DNA of 64,000 bases from Cryptomeria japonica (Eukaryota; Streptophyta; Pinopsida; Cupressales; Cupressaceae). The translations under genes were made by a program, and so were the position numbers. Shown here piece by piece: positions 11,636 through 23,451 of this stretch. Each line of letters begins with the position of its first letter. Positions within the stretch are counted from its first letter, which is position 1. The notes under the pieces are model-generated. The model was not told where the DNA came from, did no database searches, and saw only the letters and a list, made by a program, of their open reading frames with translations. Where the stretch lies: positions 396,514,439 through 396,578,438 of the forward strand of contig NC_081406.1 of the NCBI RefSeq assembly GCF_030272615.1. Direction: 5' to 3'.

Positions 11636-12752
11636 TTGGTCAGGATAATCTTGCCCCACATCGTAGGATATATCATTCCTACTGGACTTGGTTCTTATCA
11701 AATCATCACCATTTCACTCCTAAACCGAAGATCGAAAAACTTGCAAACCTTTAAACACTTGAATCCTCTTTTAGTGTTATATCACTCTATGGCCTTGAAA
11801 TTGACTGTTGATCACTTATCAAAACAACTTCTAGACAATCAGACCCTTGAAACGGAAACAGTAACATTTGAAATAGTTGAAAATCATATCAACATGACAT
11901 ACCAAAGCAAAACACAAGAAGAAAACATGACAAACCAACATATCAGACCAATCAAACAAGTTCAAAATCAAAATCCAACTATGTTAAAACCTCACAAGGA
12001 TTTAAATACATCTCAAAAGAAAGGTGGCTCTTTTATCCACCTCTTAAAGAGATCCCTAAAGGATTTGGCTAAAGAAGATCAAAATCGTGCACCTATATCT
12101 AACAATGATCCATCCATCCATAAGCAAATTGACTCTCCAAAGGCATCTATTCCTACACCTCTTGAAAGGTTTCAAGAATCTTCCATAGCATCCTTGCTAA
12201 ATAATGCATCCAAAGCTAAAGTTCCCCAAGGGATATCCATAATTGCCATCAAACCTATTTCAGAGGATCCTATTCAAAGCTCATCTCCTTCATATCCAAT
12301 AATTGATTCATTGCAAAATTCCCATAGCACTTCCTTGCAAATTGAAGTCCTCATTCATAGAATGCTTTTTAAACGTGTCCTAATAGATGGGGGAGTTGGC
12401 TTGAACATTTTCTCTATGAATCTTGTTCATTCTCTAGGCTATTCAGAAGATGCAGTTGATCCCCAAAACAAAGATCAAAATTAAAGCACATAATGAAGAA
12501 GAACATTCATCTAAAGGAATGGTGATATTACCCATCACAGTGGGACCCTTGCAAAAAGATACAACATGCCAAGTTCTAGACTTGGACCTACCATACAACA
12601 TACTCTTGGGGAAACCATGGATACAGGATATGCAAGCTATACCATCAACAGGTCATCAATGCTTAAAATTTTCATATAATGGACAAGAAATCACAATATC
12701 AGCAGAATTAAATCCATTGCAGTGTTGTAATAATCTGAAATCAACTCAATAG
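11636..12752 (+). pseudogene. Shortened gag C-terminus and aspartic protease remnant
   Basis: The first part (11636-12484) is low in recognisable gag features; the capsid domain seen in the large element is absent. From about 12340 it becomes retroviral-type protease: VLIDGGVGLNIFS has the catalytic Asp, but the following residue is Gly where the large element has Asn. A frame change near 12470 continues the protease in another frame (AHNEEEHSSKGMVILP, then DLPYNILLGKPWI) to a stop at 12752. The large element on the other strand has the same order in a better-preserved form. Confidence 0.75.
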
Positions 12753-12824
12753 ATCATAATTTCACATAACCGAGAGGAAGCATCTTCAAACATACAATCC
12801 AAGGAACAATCATTTGAATCAATT

Positions 12825-13545
12825 TTGTCAAACATGGAAGAACAAATACAGCTAAAAGATCAATGGAAGGGAGAATATTTGATATCATGGGAAAAAAAAC
12901 AAGAGCAACTTCAAATTGAAAGGGATGAAGAAGCAGATATAGTAGTTGATATAGTTCACACGTATGCAAAACAAACATTAGGAACTAGCCTACTTGAATC
13001 AGAATCACATTTGACTAACATGGACTTAACCGAGGATGATCAGGATTTTCTTATACGAGGTCATTCTGATGAGAGTATCGTTCTAGACATCGAAATACAT
13101 ACTGAAAGCTCTAACATCTCTATCATGACCCCTAATATCTTTGAAACTATTCAACCTGAAGATCCTTTATCCTTAAGCTATCTTGAACCTATGGACTGGG
13201 AAAATGAAGGACATACTGCTATTGATACCTTTCCAAATGACCATGCCATATCCTTATATCTTGATGAAATCAAACCCGCAACAACTTTCACCAGGGATTC
13301 CGCTAACATATCTTCAGGTCAAGTGGGTGTTAAATCTCCTAGTCGCAAAAATGAAAATCAAGAAAACAATATCAGGTCTAATGTTGAAAACCATTTTTTG
13401 GCAACATTAGACTAGGAAAAGGTAAAAATAAAGGATGAATCTAATGGTGAAAACCTCCTTGAGGCGTCAGAAGATGGGAGATTTGACACCTTACCAGAAT
13501 GTTATCAAAAAAAGTTATCTATCATAATAGAACCAGCAGAGGCAG
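12825..13545 (+). pseudogene. Linker between protease and RT, broken
   Basis: Open from 12825 to 13415 and acidic, without a known fold. After a stop at 13413 the same frame continues with NGENLLEASEDGRFDTLP, matching the linker just before RT in the large element (NGENLSEAPEDEGFD) and the fragment at 57590-57720. The G-patch segment present in the large element is not evident here. Confidence 0.65.
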
Positions 13546-13830
13546 CTATCATTGGCACAATTGATCTACATCCAGCAACTTCTTTATCTGAACCAACAAG
13601 GCACAAATATTTTAAATCCTTCAAAAGATGGAAAATCAACTTTATCTGTTCATATACAGACGTTCCAGGGTTTGATCCATATCTTACAATACATCACCCG
13701 AATATCAGTCCAGGACCAAGCATCAATAAAGGAACACAACATGGATCAAGAGAAAGCATCAATAAAGGAACACAACATAAATCAGAAGCAGGCATTCTAT
13801 TTATCAAAATGGCTATAGAATGGAATATAA
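13546..13830 (+). other. Scar of the reverse transcriptase deletion
   Basis: The linker runs into residues like SYTDVPGFDP, which precede RT in the large element. Within about 150 bp the sequence is already in the second RNase H (AIEWNITQLQVFGES). So almost all of RT and the first RNase H, about 2 kb, is missing. A word of about 24 bp beginning agcatcaataaaggaacac is present twice at the scar (near 13718 and 13753), suggesting slippage or end joining. Confidence 0.72.
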
Positions 13831-15390
13831 CACAACTTCAAGTCTTTGGAGAAAGCTTGTCATTAATCAAATCAATGATGACTATCAAACAGAAGATGAC
13901 AAACTCATGCCTTACAAAAAGATGGTGGACGATTTCAAGAAGTACTTTGTAGAAATAACTTTTGAATAGATTCCAAGAAATGATAGTAAAGTAGCAGATG
14001 CCATGGCTACACTTGCTTCTCTATTGTAGACATAGGAAAATCAACAGCGTTATGAATTCCTGGTTGAAGAGTTGTTTCATCTTGCCTTTAATTGTCCTAA
14101 TTCCCAAACCATATGTCAACTTATTGGACACGATTCCTCATGCTATGGCCAAACTTACACATACTTGAAAGACAACATCTTACCTCCTGACTTATCAAAG
14201 AACCAAAAGAGAAACTTTATTCGCCAATCCTCCCATTTTACTCTTGTCATAGATACCCTATATAAACGAGGTCTAGATGGTACTCTCTTAAGATGTCTCA
14301 AACAAGAAGAATCTAAGAAGGCTTTACATGAAGTCCATAATGGCATTTGTGGCACTCATTCAAGTGGTCTTACCCTTTCAAAAAAACTCATACGCTTGGG
14401 CTACTATTGGCCGACTATGGAACGAGATTCTTTCAAGATAGCAAGAACATGCAAACAATGTCAAATCCATGGGAACTTGATTCATGCACCAGCACAAGAA
14501 CTACATGCTTTAGCAACATATTGGCCTTTTTGTCAATGGGGACTTGATCTGGTAGGAAAGATAAATCCTTCCTCATCTAATGGACACAAATTCATTCTTG
14601 TAGCTACTAAATATTTTACAAAATGGATTGAAGTGGTACCTCTCATCAATATCACAGGAAAACAAATTGCTACATTTATCTTGAACTATATCATCTGTCG
14701 CTATGGAATACCAATGACCATTATTACTGATAATGGGCGACCATTCAAGAATCAAGATGTACAAGAGCTATGTGAGAAGTTCAAAATCCAGCACAGATTC
14801 TCCACACCATATTATCCACAGGGAAATGAGCAGGCAGAAGCATCTAACAAAACTATCCTGAAAATTCTTAAAAAGACAGTGAACGATGCTGGGAAAGATT
14901 GGCATATCCAACTAAACCCTGCTCTATGGGCTTACCGCACCAGTATCTGCACACCGACAAGTGCCACGCCTTTCTCTCTTGTATATGGATCAGAAGCCAT
15001 ATTACCAATCAAAGTAGAGATACCTTCTCTACGTGTATCACTAAAAGGTCTCATCCCAAATGAAGAACAATGAGTATCTAGACTGCAAGAGTTAGAACTG
15101 ATCCAGGAACGACGACAAAATGCCTTTGATCATCTAAAGGTATATTAGCAAAGAATGTGCTGGAGCTATAATCATAAGGCTAAACCATGAATCTTTCAAG
15201 TGGGAGACTAGTGCTAAAGGAAAATCGACGCAACCAGGCAGATCGAGAAAAGAAAGGCAAATTTGAACCAAACTAGTTAGGTCCATTTGTGGTCACAGCA
15301 GTATTTGGGTCAAGAGCATATCAGCTATCAACACAGGATGGAGATTAGCTTGAGGAACCTATCAATAGCATGCACCTGAAGAAGTTCTAT
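13800..15390 (+). pseudogene. Second RNase H remnant and integrase
   Basis: The end of the extra RNase H (AIEWNITQLQVFGES, then KVADAMATLAS-like residues) leads into a long open integrase at 14072-15073. The zinc-binding part has HNGICGTHSSG and CKQCQIHG. The core has WGLDLVGKI (first Asp), ITDNGRPFKN (second Asp) and YYPQGNEQAEASN (Glu). All three DDE residues are present. A stop at 15071 and further stops break the C-terminal part, which ends near 15390 (PINSMHLKKFYV). Integrase inserts the DNA copy into the host chromosome; this one could be nearly intact in its core. Confidence 0.88.
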
Positions 15391-15394
15391 GTCT

Positions 15395-15640
15395 GAAAAA
15401 TAAAAATAAATAAAAAACAATCAAAAATCAGAAAAAAATAAAAAACAGTGAAAAATCAGAAAAAATCAAAAACACTAAAAAATCAAAAAAATCAAAAACA
15501 GTGAAAAATCAAAAAAATCAAAAACAGTGAAAAATCAGAAAAAAAATCAAAAACAGGGAAAAATCAGAAAAATCCAAAAAAGTTAAAAAGCTGAAAAATC
15601 CAAAAAAAATCAAATATCAGAAAAAATGCAATAAAAATAG
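15395..15640 (+). repeat. A-rich repeat tract following pol
   Basis: Irregular repeats of words such as aaaaatcagaaaaaatcaaa directly after the pol stop. The same kind of tract lies at the same place in the other two Tat-type elements (minus strand at 29565-29740 and 54140-54290). Confidence 0.85.
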
Positions 15641-17245
15641 ATGGTGAAAACCTAGCAAACAGGCACTATGTGTCGGCTGGCTCTTCCATCTATTAGTTCA
15701 TGCATTTTTCTGCTTGCGTTCATTCTTCCATCAGCGCTGACCATCATAAAGCCTTTATACATATGCAAACATCCCAGGTGGCTTCTTACCATGGTTTAGA
15801 TCATTGGATATATCATAACGACTTTGTTTCTAGGCTTGGGGCAAAATCCTACACCTAGCTAGGGGAAAAACTCTTGATCATTCTGAGCTTAATCAAACAG
15901 GTAGAACAAACAGTTAGACAACTCTTATCGAGTGAAAATTGAGACACATCCAACATTGAACACAAGATCAAACTATCAAGATATCATGAAATCAATCTAA
16001 GCACATCACACACTTTTCAGTGGATAATATCTTTTTGAATGATGATTGTAACATGATTGTTTAACTTTTCTATAAATTGATTTTCCCTATTATGATTTTT
16101 GAGTGACTCCAGGATGTCTTTGAGTAGAGGAACAAGGAAGAAACATGATTTTTTTCTTGTCTGTTGTCTGAAAATTAATCATTAATATGTGAAAATTTGT
16201 CTTGGGACATGATCATCAGAATATCATTGAAGACATTTCCGATTTGCATATTGAAATGATTAATATTGCCTGTTTTACACAAGCAACACTCAGGTCATCT
16301 CGGTTCAATTATACCTCGATGCTTGTGTTAATTTGCTATATCAAAATCCGGGAAAATAGTGCTCAGGTCATCATGGTTTAATTATACCATCGATGTTTGC
16401 ACTCACTTCCCAAATTTCAAAAGCTCAATGATGATAAAAACGCAAAATAATATAGTGACTGGTCCGGTCATAGCTTTGCATTTCATTTGCATTCTAGCTT
16501 GCATTTCATTCTTGCATGGGATCCAACAAAGCTCCTTTTATCTAAGGTTAAATCTATCATAGGAATCATGAAAAGTATCATCACAGGTGTATACGCAATC
16601 AGAATAATGACTCTCATCTCTCTCATGATATTATCGACCTAGCTCAAATCTTATGTTATCTCCCTCAATAGAATCAACATCAGCATATCGACATTTTTGC
16701 AACTTGCTATCAACAAATTGTCATTTATTTATCTAATCAACCTTATCAAATCAAATCAATCAATCAAACCTAATCAATTCTATCATGTCTATACAGGATG
16801 AATCCTTCCTGAAACCAAATGATCTGATTCTGATTCATATCTTATACAGAATGTATCCTTCTTGAAACCAGACATTCTGATCATGTCTTATACAGGATGA
16901 ATCCTTCCTGAAACCAGAAGCTTTGATCATCGTTGTCTTATACAAGATGAATCCTTCCTGAAACCAAACTGAATCTAATCAATCCAGATTTTTCAATCTT
17001 ATCAATCTAAGAAATCAAGCTAATCAAAGAACTCGCATTTTCATCAAACACAGTTGTAGAAATTAAATCAAATCTATCGGGATATCAATCTCAGAAAAAA
17101 CTCCAAAGATCAATTATCTCAATTGATCTCTCGAGGGGGCATCATCATACTAGGATTTAGTAATCAAGAGTTGGGGCATCCTATCAAATCAATACCATCA
17201 TCAAAATGATATTATTCTTTCAATCAACACATCATCACACCTCGC
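15641..17245 (+). other. 3' untranslated region with short tandem repeats
   Basis: No gene. Two copies of about 80 bp (starts near 16288 and 16358) share tcaggtcatc and an aattatacc core. Four copies of a unit with tacaggatgaatccttcctg lie at about 16790-16985. The part from about 15750 to 16055 matches the complement of 53711-54040. Confidence 0.7.
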
Positions 17246-17262
17246 TTTAAAGAGGGGCAAAA
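17246..17262 (+). promoter_or_regulatory. Polypurine tract
   Basis: tttaaagaggggcaaaa abuts the right LTR. It primes plus-strand DNA synthesis. The large element has the same core, caaagaggggcaaa, beside its own 3' LTR. Confidence 0.9.
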
Positions 17263-18254
17263 TGTATACACCTAAAAATGGTCTGAAGATAATTAATTAA
17301 ATAAGAAATTATTTAATTAATCTCTCCTTCCCAATTTAATTGAATTCACTAAGCAATTTGATTAAATCTCTCATTCATCTACTTATTAATAAATCTAAGG
17401 ATTTATTAAATAGGTTCATTTCATTTCACCCCTTTAATTAATTAATTCCCTCCACCAAAATAATTTCTTCTAATCCCTTAATTAATTAAAACAAATCAAA
17501 TTTATGAGTTGTTGAGATTAATTATCCTTTTCCTATTATTTGAATTTTTAAATTCAAATTCTCCTAACTTCTACCACTCCTAAACCTAATCATTTCTAAA
17601 CCTAACCCATTCTACCTACCCCCATGTCCCCTTTCATCCAACATCTTCTAGATCCTTTGTGACACTTGTCACTAAGTGTTCCCTTTAATCCAACCCCCTT
17701 TCCCATCCTCCTCCAATTTAACCATTGATATCTTCAGATCAATCTCAACCATTGATTCATGCCAACTCACCCCTAGCCTTGGAAAATCCTATAAATAGAC
17801 CTCATTTTGGAGAAATAAGGGTCCCAATTCATATCATGTCCCAATTTCATATCATTTCTTGCATATCGATTGATCCCATCTCATTCTCATCTTATGCATT
17901 GTTACTATAGGCATCTAGCTTATAGTTTATCAATTTTAGCAATGTTATCATGCTCAATTTTAGCATAAATCTTAGCTTAATCATGCTAGATCAATCATTC
18001 ATGTAGCTTAATCATGCTATTCTTGCTAGATCATGCATTTGCATCATTCAAATCCTCCATCTAAGTGTAGTCAAGTCACTGGAGTATGCATAATCAGATC
18101 TGAGAGCATTTTTCATACTCGCATTTACTAGGAGGCAATAAGTCGATTAGCTATGGTTTTTCATTTCATTGATTCAATTTACTAACCATTGCTTGTAATG
18201 ATTTATTGAGTGCATTGTGTTTGCAGGTACAGGTACACTTCACAGAGCACGACA
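17263..18254 (+). repeat. 3' LTR of the 8500-18254 element
   Basis: Starts TGTATACACC and ends CGACA. It is nearly identical to 8500-9439, with a short extra segment near 17950-18030. It is followed by the GGTAT target duplication. Confidence 0.93.
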
Positions 18255-18259
18255 GGTAT

Positions 18260-19600
18260 TAATCCCATTGTTGTCAAGTATGTCTGATTGGAATTGAATG
18301 TTTTCAAGGTTTATGTGCATTAGAAGGCAAATGATTCCTGAGATTGTCACTTAAATTAAATAATTACTAAAAACTTTGAATTGCTTGCTTGTAAATGAAT
18401 GCTTTAAATAAAAGGTTACTTTATTATAAGTATGATTTTGTAATGTCCCCTAATAAAATACCTTAAAATATCCCAGTTATGGATCTCAGTTCTTAGTGTA
18501 GGGGCTAAGAGAAAATACCTTAGCCTTTGTTGTAGTAAAAAACCTGCAAAAATAAACTCAGAAGGTGCTACAAATTTCATTAAGGAATGTTCATATAAAT
18601 TATCAGTTGTTTGAATTATTATCAGTTGTTGAAGTTATTATCAATACTCAGATTATTACTAGTTATTTACTTTGTTACCAGTGCTCAAAATATCATCAAT
18701 AATCTAATCTATTACCAGCAATTAGACTGGTTATTAAATTCCAGTTTATCTGGTAGCACTTACAATTTTGAAGAATTAGTAATTTTTCAGATTATTTCCA
18801 GTTTTATCTTCAAGTGACATTGGCCACTAAATATCAGTGATCGTTCTAATACATATGTATATATAAAGGTTACTAGTATTATTGTAAGAACTTATTATTG
18901 CAGAAGTATTGGACCAATAATATATAGAGATTAATACAGGGGTTGCAGTATATGCAAGTGCTAAATAGAAATACATACCAGAAAAAGGGCAAAAGCTTGG
19001 ATGTGACTATCGTGTGCATAGACCAGATTACAATCGCCTATAGTTTCCTCCATGTTCTATATTAATAATACTATCAAATTCTCTTCATGTATGCCTTTTG
19101 GTAAGAGACAGATCCTTTCACCATTAGCACCCTTTGAAAGAGTGCACCTCTTCATTCTTTCTGCCCTTTGAAAGGGACACAACCTTTCACAATCAGATCT
19201 GTACCTTTCATTCCCCAATTATCCCCCTTTCAAATGAGGTTCTCTTCTCCCTTTTATTTCTCATGTTTGAGGGAGTCACACCTTTTCATTTTATGTCTTT
19301 TGATCATTCATTAACTTAATATTAAATTTTAATTATATTTAATATATATTTTAATCTAAATGAATAGATTTATCACAGGGAACTAATCAAACAATCAAAA
19401 AGATAAATACCATCAGAGATGAAAAACACTTGATCATTGTATTGAAATAAACATAAGATAATCAACTGATTACATATAGCACACTGTCTTTTCACCAGTT
19501 TGGCATTTCCAGAAAATAAACCCCAAGAGTATTGTATATAATTGCATCTCTGAATCTATCTCTCATTTCATCAAAAGATCCTCTATATGTACAGATGAGG
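18260..19600. other. Older flank, no gene; contains a phased array
   Basis: AT-rich sequence with no convincing reading frame. The array at 18601-18750 is listed separately. Confidence 0.4.
18601..18750. repeat. Phased TATCAGT/TACCAGT array, about 18.6-bp spacing
   Basis: Words like TATCAGT, TACTAGT and TACCAGT start at 18601, 18620, 18639, 18657, 18676, 18694 and 18713, giving steps of 18 or 19 bp. Decayed copies may continue to 18750. The spacing differs from the 21-bp arrays but is just as regular. Confidence 0.65.
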
Positions 19601-19739
19601 ATTCAGTTTCAAAATGAAAGGGCATACCCCTCATTCAGAATTACACTAACTAATATCTTAACTAAAAAAAACCAACTAACTGACCCTAACACAACTACCA
19701 ACATAACAAACATATTACATAAGACTTTAAAAGACAACA

Positions 19740-22703
19740 ATTTGAAACATTCGAAACAAGAGCTAATTTCCAAGCACTTCACCACAGTTCTTAATATGCT
19801 CCAAATACTTTTTCGACTTATAGGTATCTGCATCATAAATCGCATCCCTGACCATGATTTCCAATGTGACAAACCACTTCATCTATGCAATGGTCTCCTT
19901 TAACTCTATTCCATTTATCTGGGAAGCATCAAGGGTAACACTGAGGAGACTCTGGCATTCAGCAATCCATTTATCTTTATCCTTAATTTCACCTTTCTGG
20001 TCAACTAACATAGTAATACCATGTTGGATTACATCTTTACACTCATCATATTCTTTTTATAATTCTATATCGAATTTATCGTTCTTTGCAAGTAGCCTTT
20101 CAATTTTCTCAATTACTTTGGCATCTGCTCCCTCCAAATTATTCTCATGCAGCTTGACCCCCAGTCTATTTTTTATCCTGTTATGTGATACTACATTGTC
20201 CACATTTTTTTGAAACACAACCCAAAAGTATTCCAATTGACCTTGCAGCTTTTCAAATCTTTTATTCAATAAGAAAGAAGCAGTATCAATTATTACACTT
20301 TGCATATGTTTGAGAATTCTTTGATTTTCCTACTACAATTCCTCACATTTCTTCTTCCATTTTGAATTTTCAGGAGAAATAAACATGGGTCCAGAGTGTC
20401 CACTTCTTTTGATGGCCTTTTCATACATAGCTTTGTACTGATTCCTTTCCCTTACCACTCTAACTGTATGTGCCCTGTTGAATTTGGAAATATCTACTCC
20501 TATATCTGGTGAGATAATAGGATCAATTTCTCCCACCTTTAATTTCATCATGTGTCAAAAATCCCTATCCATATCAATGATTGTTGGTCTCTTGTTTGGT
20601 GGATACAGTGCCCATAGCATTAGTTCTTCCTCAGCTAGATCAAACCTTGACCCATAAAATGTCATTAACTCCCTGAATATCCAATTTGAATTCCTTATTA
20701 TCAGAGTGCAATAAACTTTCAAAAATAAAAGAGGTACTTAGGTCCCATCCTTGAAAAATAATTACTCCATCCTCTACCAGTAATTGTCTCCCTCTCTATA
20801 GAGTCATTTTCACCAATTTTGCTTCTATATCCTCTTTTAGTTTCTTCAATAATTTTGCCTCATTTTTAGGTGTCACATTTGGGATAGACTCCCTCAACCT
20901 TTTGCCTTTGAAATTATAAAGAAAAGACTTAATTTCTTTGGATTTAACAAATACATCATCTGCCACAAAAGCAGCATGTCCATCCAATCTTGCATCTTTA
21001 TAAATTTCCATTTTAGTTACAATAAGATCATCTTCATTGAACTCTTCTTCCACATCTTTTGCCTGTGACCTAGAAATGGCTTCAGTGTCTTCTGGTTCAT
21101 TTTCTAACATTTCTTCTTTTAACTCCATCTCCATTATATCTTTTCTCCTCCAATTGTTTGTTTAGGTTATCAATCACTTCTTGAGCCTTTGCATCTTCCA
21201 TGTTCCTAAATATATCTTCTGCTTCCGAACTCACATGCAAATAATCACTTAGATTTTTCCTTTTCTTGCTGCAGTGGATATATCCTTACGGATCATAATT
21301 CTTTGTTGAAAAATGTTTGAATAAATTAAATTCTTCCATTAATTTATTGTCAATTACATAATAGGCTTTTGTTGAAACAATTGTGAAATCTCCAAAGCTG
21401 AGAGTACCTGGCAAGAAAGCCTACTTAGGCACATCCCCAAAATTTTTAGCATTTGAGACACTCAATTGTCTGACAATCTCCAAGTATTCTATTCAATCAG
21501 GAACACATTTTGGCAATATATAGGGAGTTCCTTCAAACCCATATATCTTGGAACATGTGAAGCCCTTATGGACATACCAATCTCCCCAATTATGATTCAC
21601 TATCTTTCTATTATCAAAATATTTAGGTCTTAAAAATCTTTTAATATCATCTGAGATTATTCCATCACACGGAAATCCATACATCTGATAAATTGGCTTT
21701 ACTATCCATTCCTCAAATTTGATATAATTTGATGTTGTGTAATGAGAATCCCAAACAGAATTCCATAATTGAACAAGTTGCTCCTCCCCTTGCCTGTTTC
21801 TGATATTAAGCCTCAATTTCTCGAGCCACATACCCCTAAAACGTCCATAGAATAAGATTAAATGCATCAATAATGAGTAAAACTTAAAAATAGGGCAATT
21901 ATTATCCCTGAGGTTCAAAAACCTTCATGCAATCTCTCCACCAAATATGACACATAATCAAACGACCTGGGTTCATACATTTGAATATCTGAAGCTAAAA
22001 CTAATGGCCCAATACTCGTGAGGTCTGGAACCTCAATGCCTCCTAACTACCCACAAGACATATAAGTGTATTAAAGGTAATGTCTGAACAAATCAATGTT
22101 AAATGATGGCCTGTCCTGTTTTGTAAGTTCTCTCGCTTCTTCTTTATGGACAGCTAGTTTCCAGCCAAGGTATGTAGTTTCCATTCTTTGATGTTCCTCT
22201 TCCAATTCCCTAGAAGACAGAGGTTTATTAAAACCAGAATCTAGGTTGAACACTTCATTTACAGTGTTTACTGAAATCCTTATGAAGGCTTCTCCATTTG
22301 GATTCTGAATGTATCTGCTGGCAGAATTATAATTTCTCACTAGAATCTCTAAAACTTTCAAATTTACAAAAACATTAAGGACAATTAGCTTACCCAGATT
22401 TGTAACCCAGGGGTTGTAGAGCGACACCTCCCTATTTCTCCTCAACTAATGGAATAAAACCAATTCATATCCCCTTACCCTAGTCTAAACATCTTTGACA
22501 TCCTTGTATCTATCTTCCAATTGATCTCGTCCAGGTAGATGTTGTTTCAATCTTCTAGACTTAGGGCCAGGTGCTTGCATTTGATCAATCATATCCTGGT
22601 TCAATTTTCTAACTGGGGCGTCTTCTCTTGTTCTGAATTTCTTGGCTCCTAACTCTAAACTCTTGGCTGATCTCTTTTTCCCTGTAGAACTAGATGTCTC
22701 CAT
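19740..22703 (-). pseudogene. Broken accessory ORF (aORF-B), minus strand
   Basis: Pieces of one long former frame run from METSSSTGKKRSAKSLE (22703) leftwards. The head (22445-22071) contains IRISVNTVNEVFNLDSGF, the same helix-and-turn pattern as in aORF-A and aORF-D. The middle (21918-21493) has WLEKLRLNIRNRQGEEQ and a Trp-rich stretch (NWGDWYVHKGF). Next come acidic pieces (21134-20796) and Lys/Glu-rich pieces (20551-19740) that look coiled-coil. There are many stops and shifts. It resembles retroelement accessory ORFs in layout, not clearly in sequence. No gag-pol or LTR could be tied to it; the large element inserted about 750 bp upstream of its start. Confidence 0.55.
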
Positions 22704-22709
22704 TTCTAC

Positions 22710-23446
22710 AACTGCAATTTCTCACTCAACCCTTTTCGAATTAGAAGTCTTTATTCTACCAATTTCCTTCACTGTGTGAGATTTCTGTCAGGCAACTTTA
22801 ATTATATAACAAATGTATTCAATGCCAAACTCGCAATGATTAGCATCCCATAAATTGGCTTCGTGTGAACCTGATGCAAGCATTTAATAAGAGTCATCTA
22901 CTTTAGTTTCGAAATTTGATTTGACAACGGCTCATAGGCACAGGTATCCCCACTGTAATTTGATTTTGGTGCCATTGGCATAACTCTCTCCCTTTCTTCG
23001 ATACATTGAGATTACCTGTTGATAGGCATATGTTGATATGATGATTTTCACAACCTCCTGATTTCTTCTTACTCATCGGGATAACATAAGTCGATGACCT
23101 CTTCTCTTGTTGATCGGTGTGAGTTATCCCGCTAGTCTCATCGGACATCAGGATAGCTTAAAATGTGTTCAGGGGATGGGCATAATTTCCCCTATGTCTT
23201 TTCCCTCGACGTAGCTCCGCATAAGATTTGCCAACATTCTCATTGGGAATAGTCTTACCGATAGCCTCATCAGCTATCGGCAAGACAAGATTTCTCCATT
23301 GTCTCTTGTGTGTGTTATGCCGATGGACTTCATCGGTGTATTCTATCCTGATCACATGCTTCTAGTTGTCTTAAGTGTTACCATCGGGTTGACTTTTGCC
23401 GATAGTGCAGATTTCAATTTTTTTGTAACTTTTGCTTTTCCTTATG
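22710..23446. other. Upstream region of aORF-B with CATCGG/CCGAT words
   Basis: Non-coding. Between 23074 and 23404 the words CATCGG, TATCGG, CCGATA and CCGATG recur in both orientations. Starts include 23074, 23112, 23139, 23258, 23275, 23320, 23331, 23382 and 23399. Several steps are 17-20 bp but the register is loose. Confidence 0.5.
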
Positions 23447-23451
23447 AATAC

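Larger units (their letters stand above)
8500..18254 (+). mobile_element. Tat-type Ty3/gypsy LTR retrotransposon, internally deleted
   Basis: A full insertion bounded by two LTRs (8500-9439 and 17263-18254), with GGTAT on both sides (8495-8499 and 18255-18259) as target duplication. Just inside the left LTR is a tRNA-Lys type primer site; just before the right LTR is a purine tract. Order inside: long leader with two phased arrays, a shortened gag/protease region, a linker, RNase H and integrase, an A-rich tract and a 3' untranslated region. The capsid part of gag and the reverse transcriptase are missing, so it cannot move alone. About 16 LTR substitutions by eye plus indels indicate a fairly recent insertion. 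The domain set, including the second RNase H remnant, places it with the Tat lineage. Confidence 0.93.
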
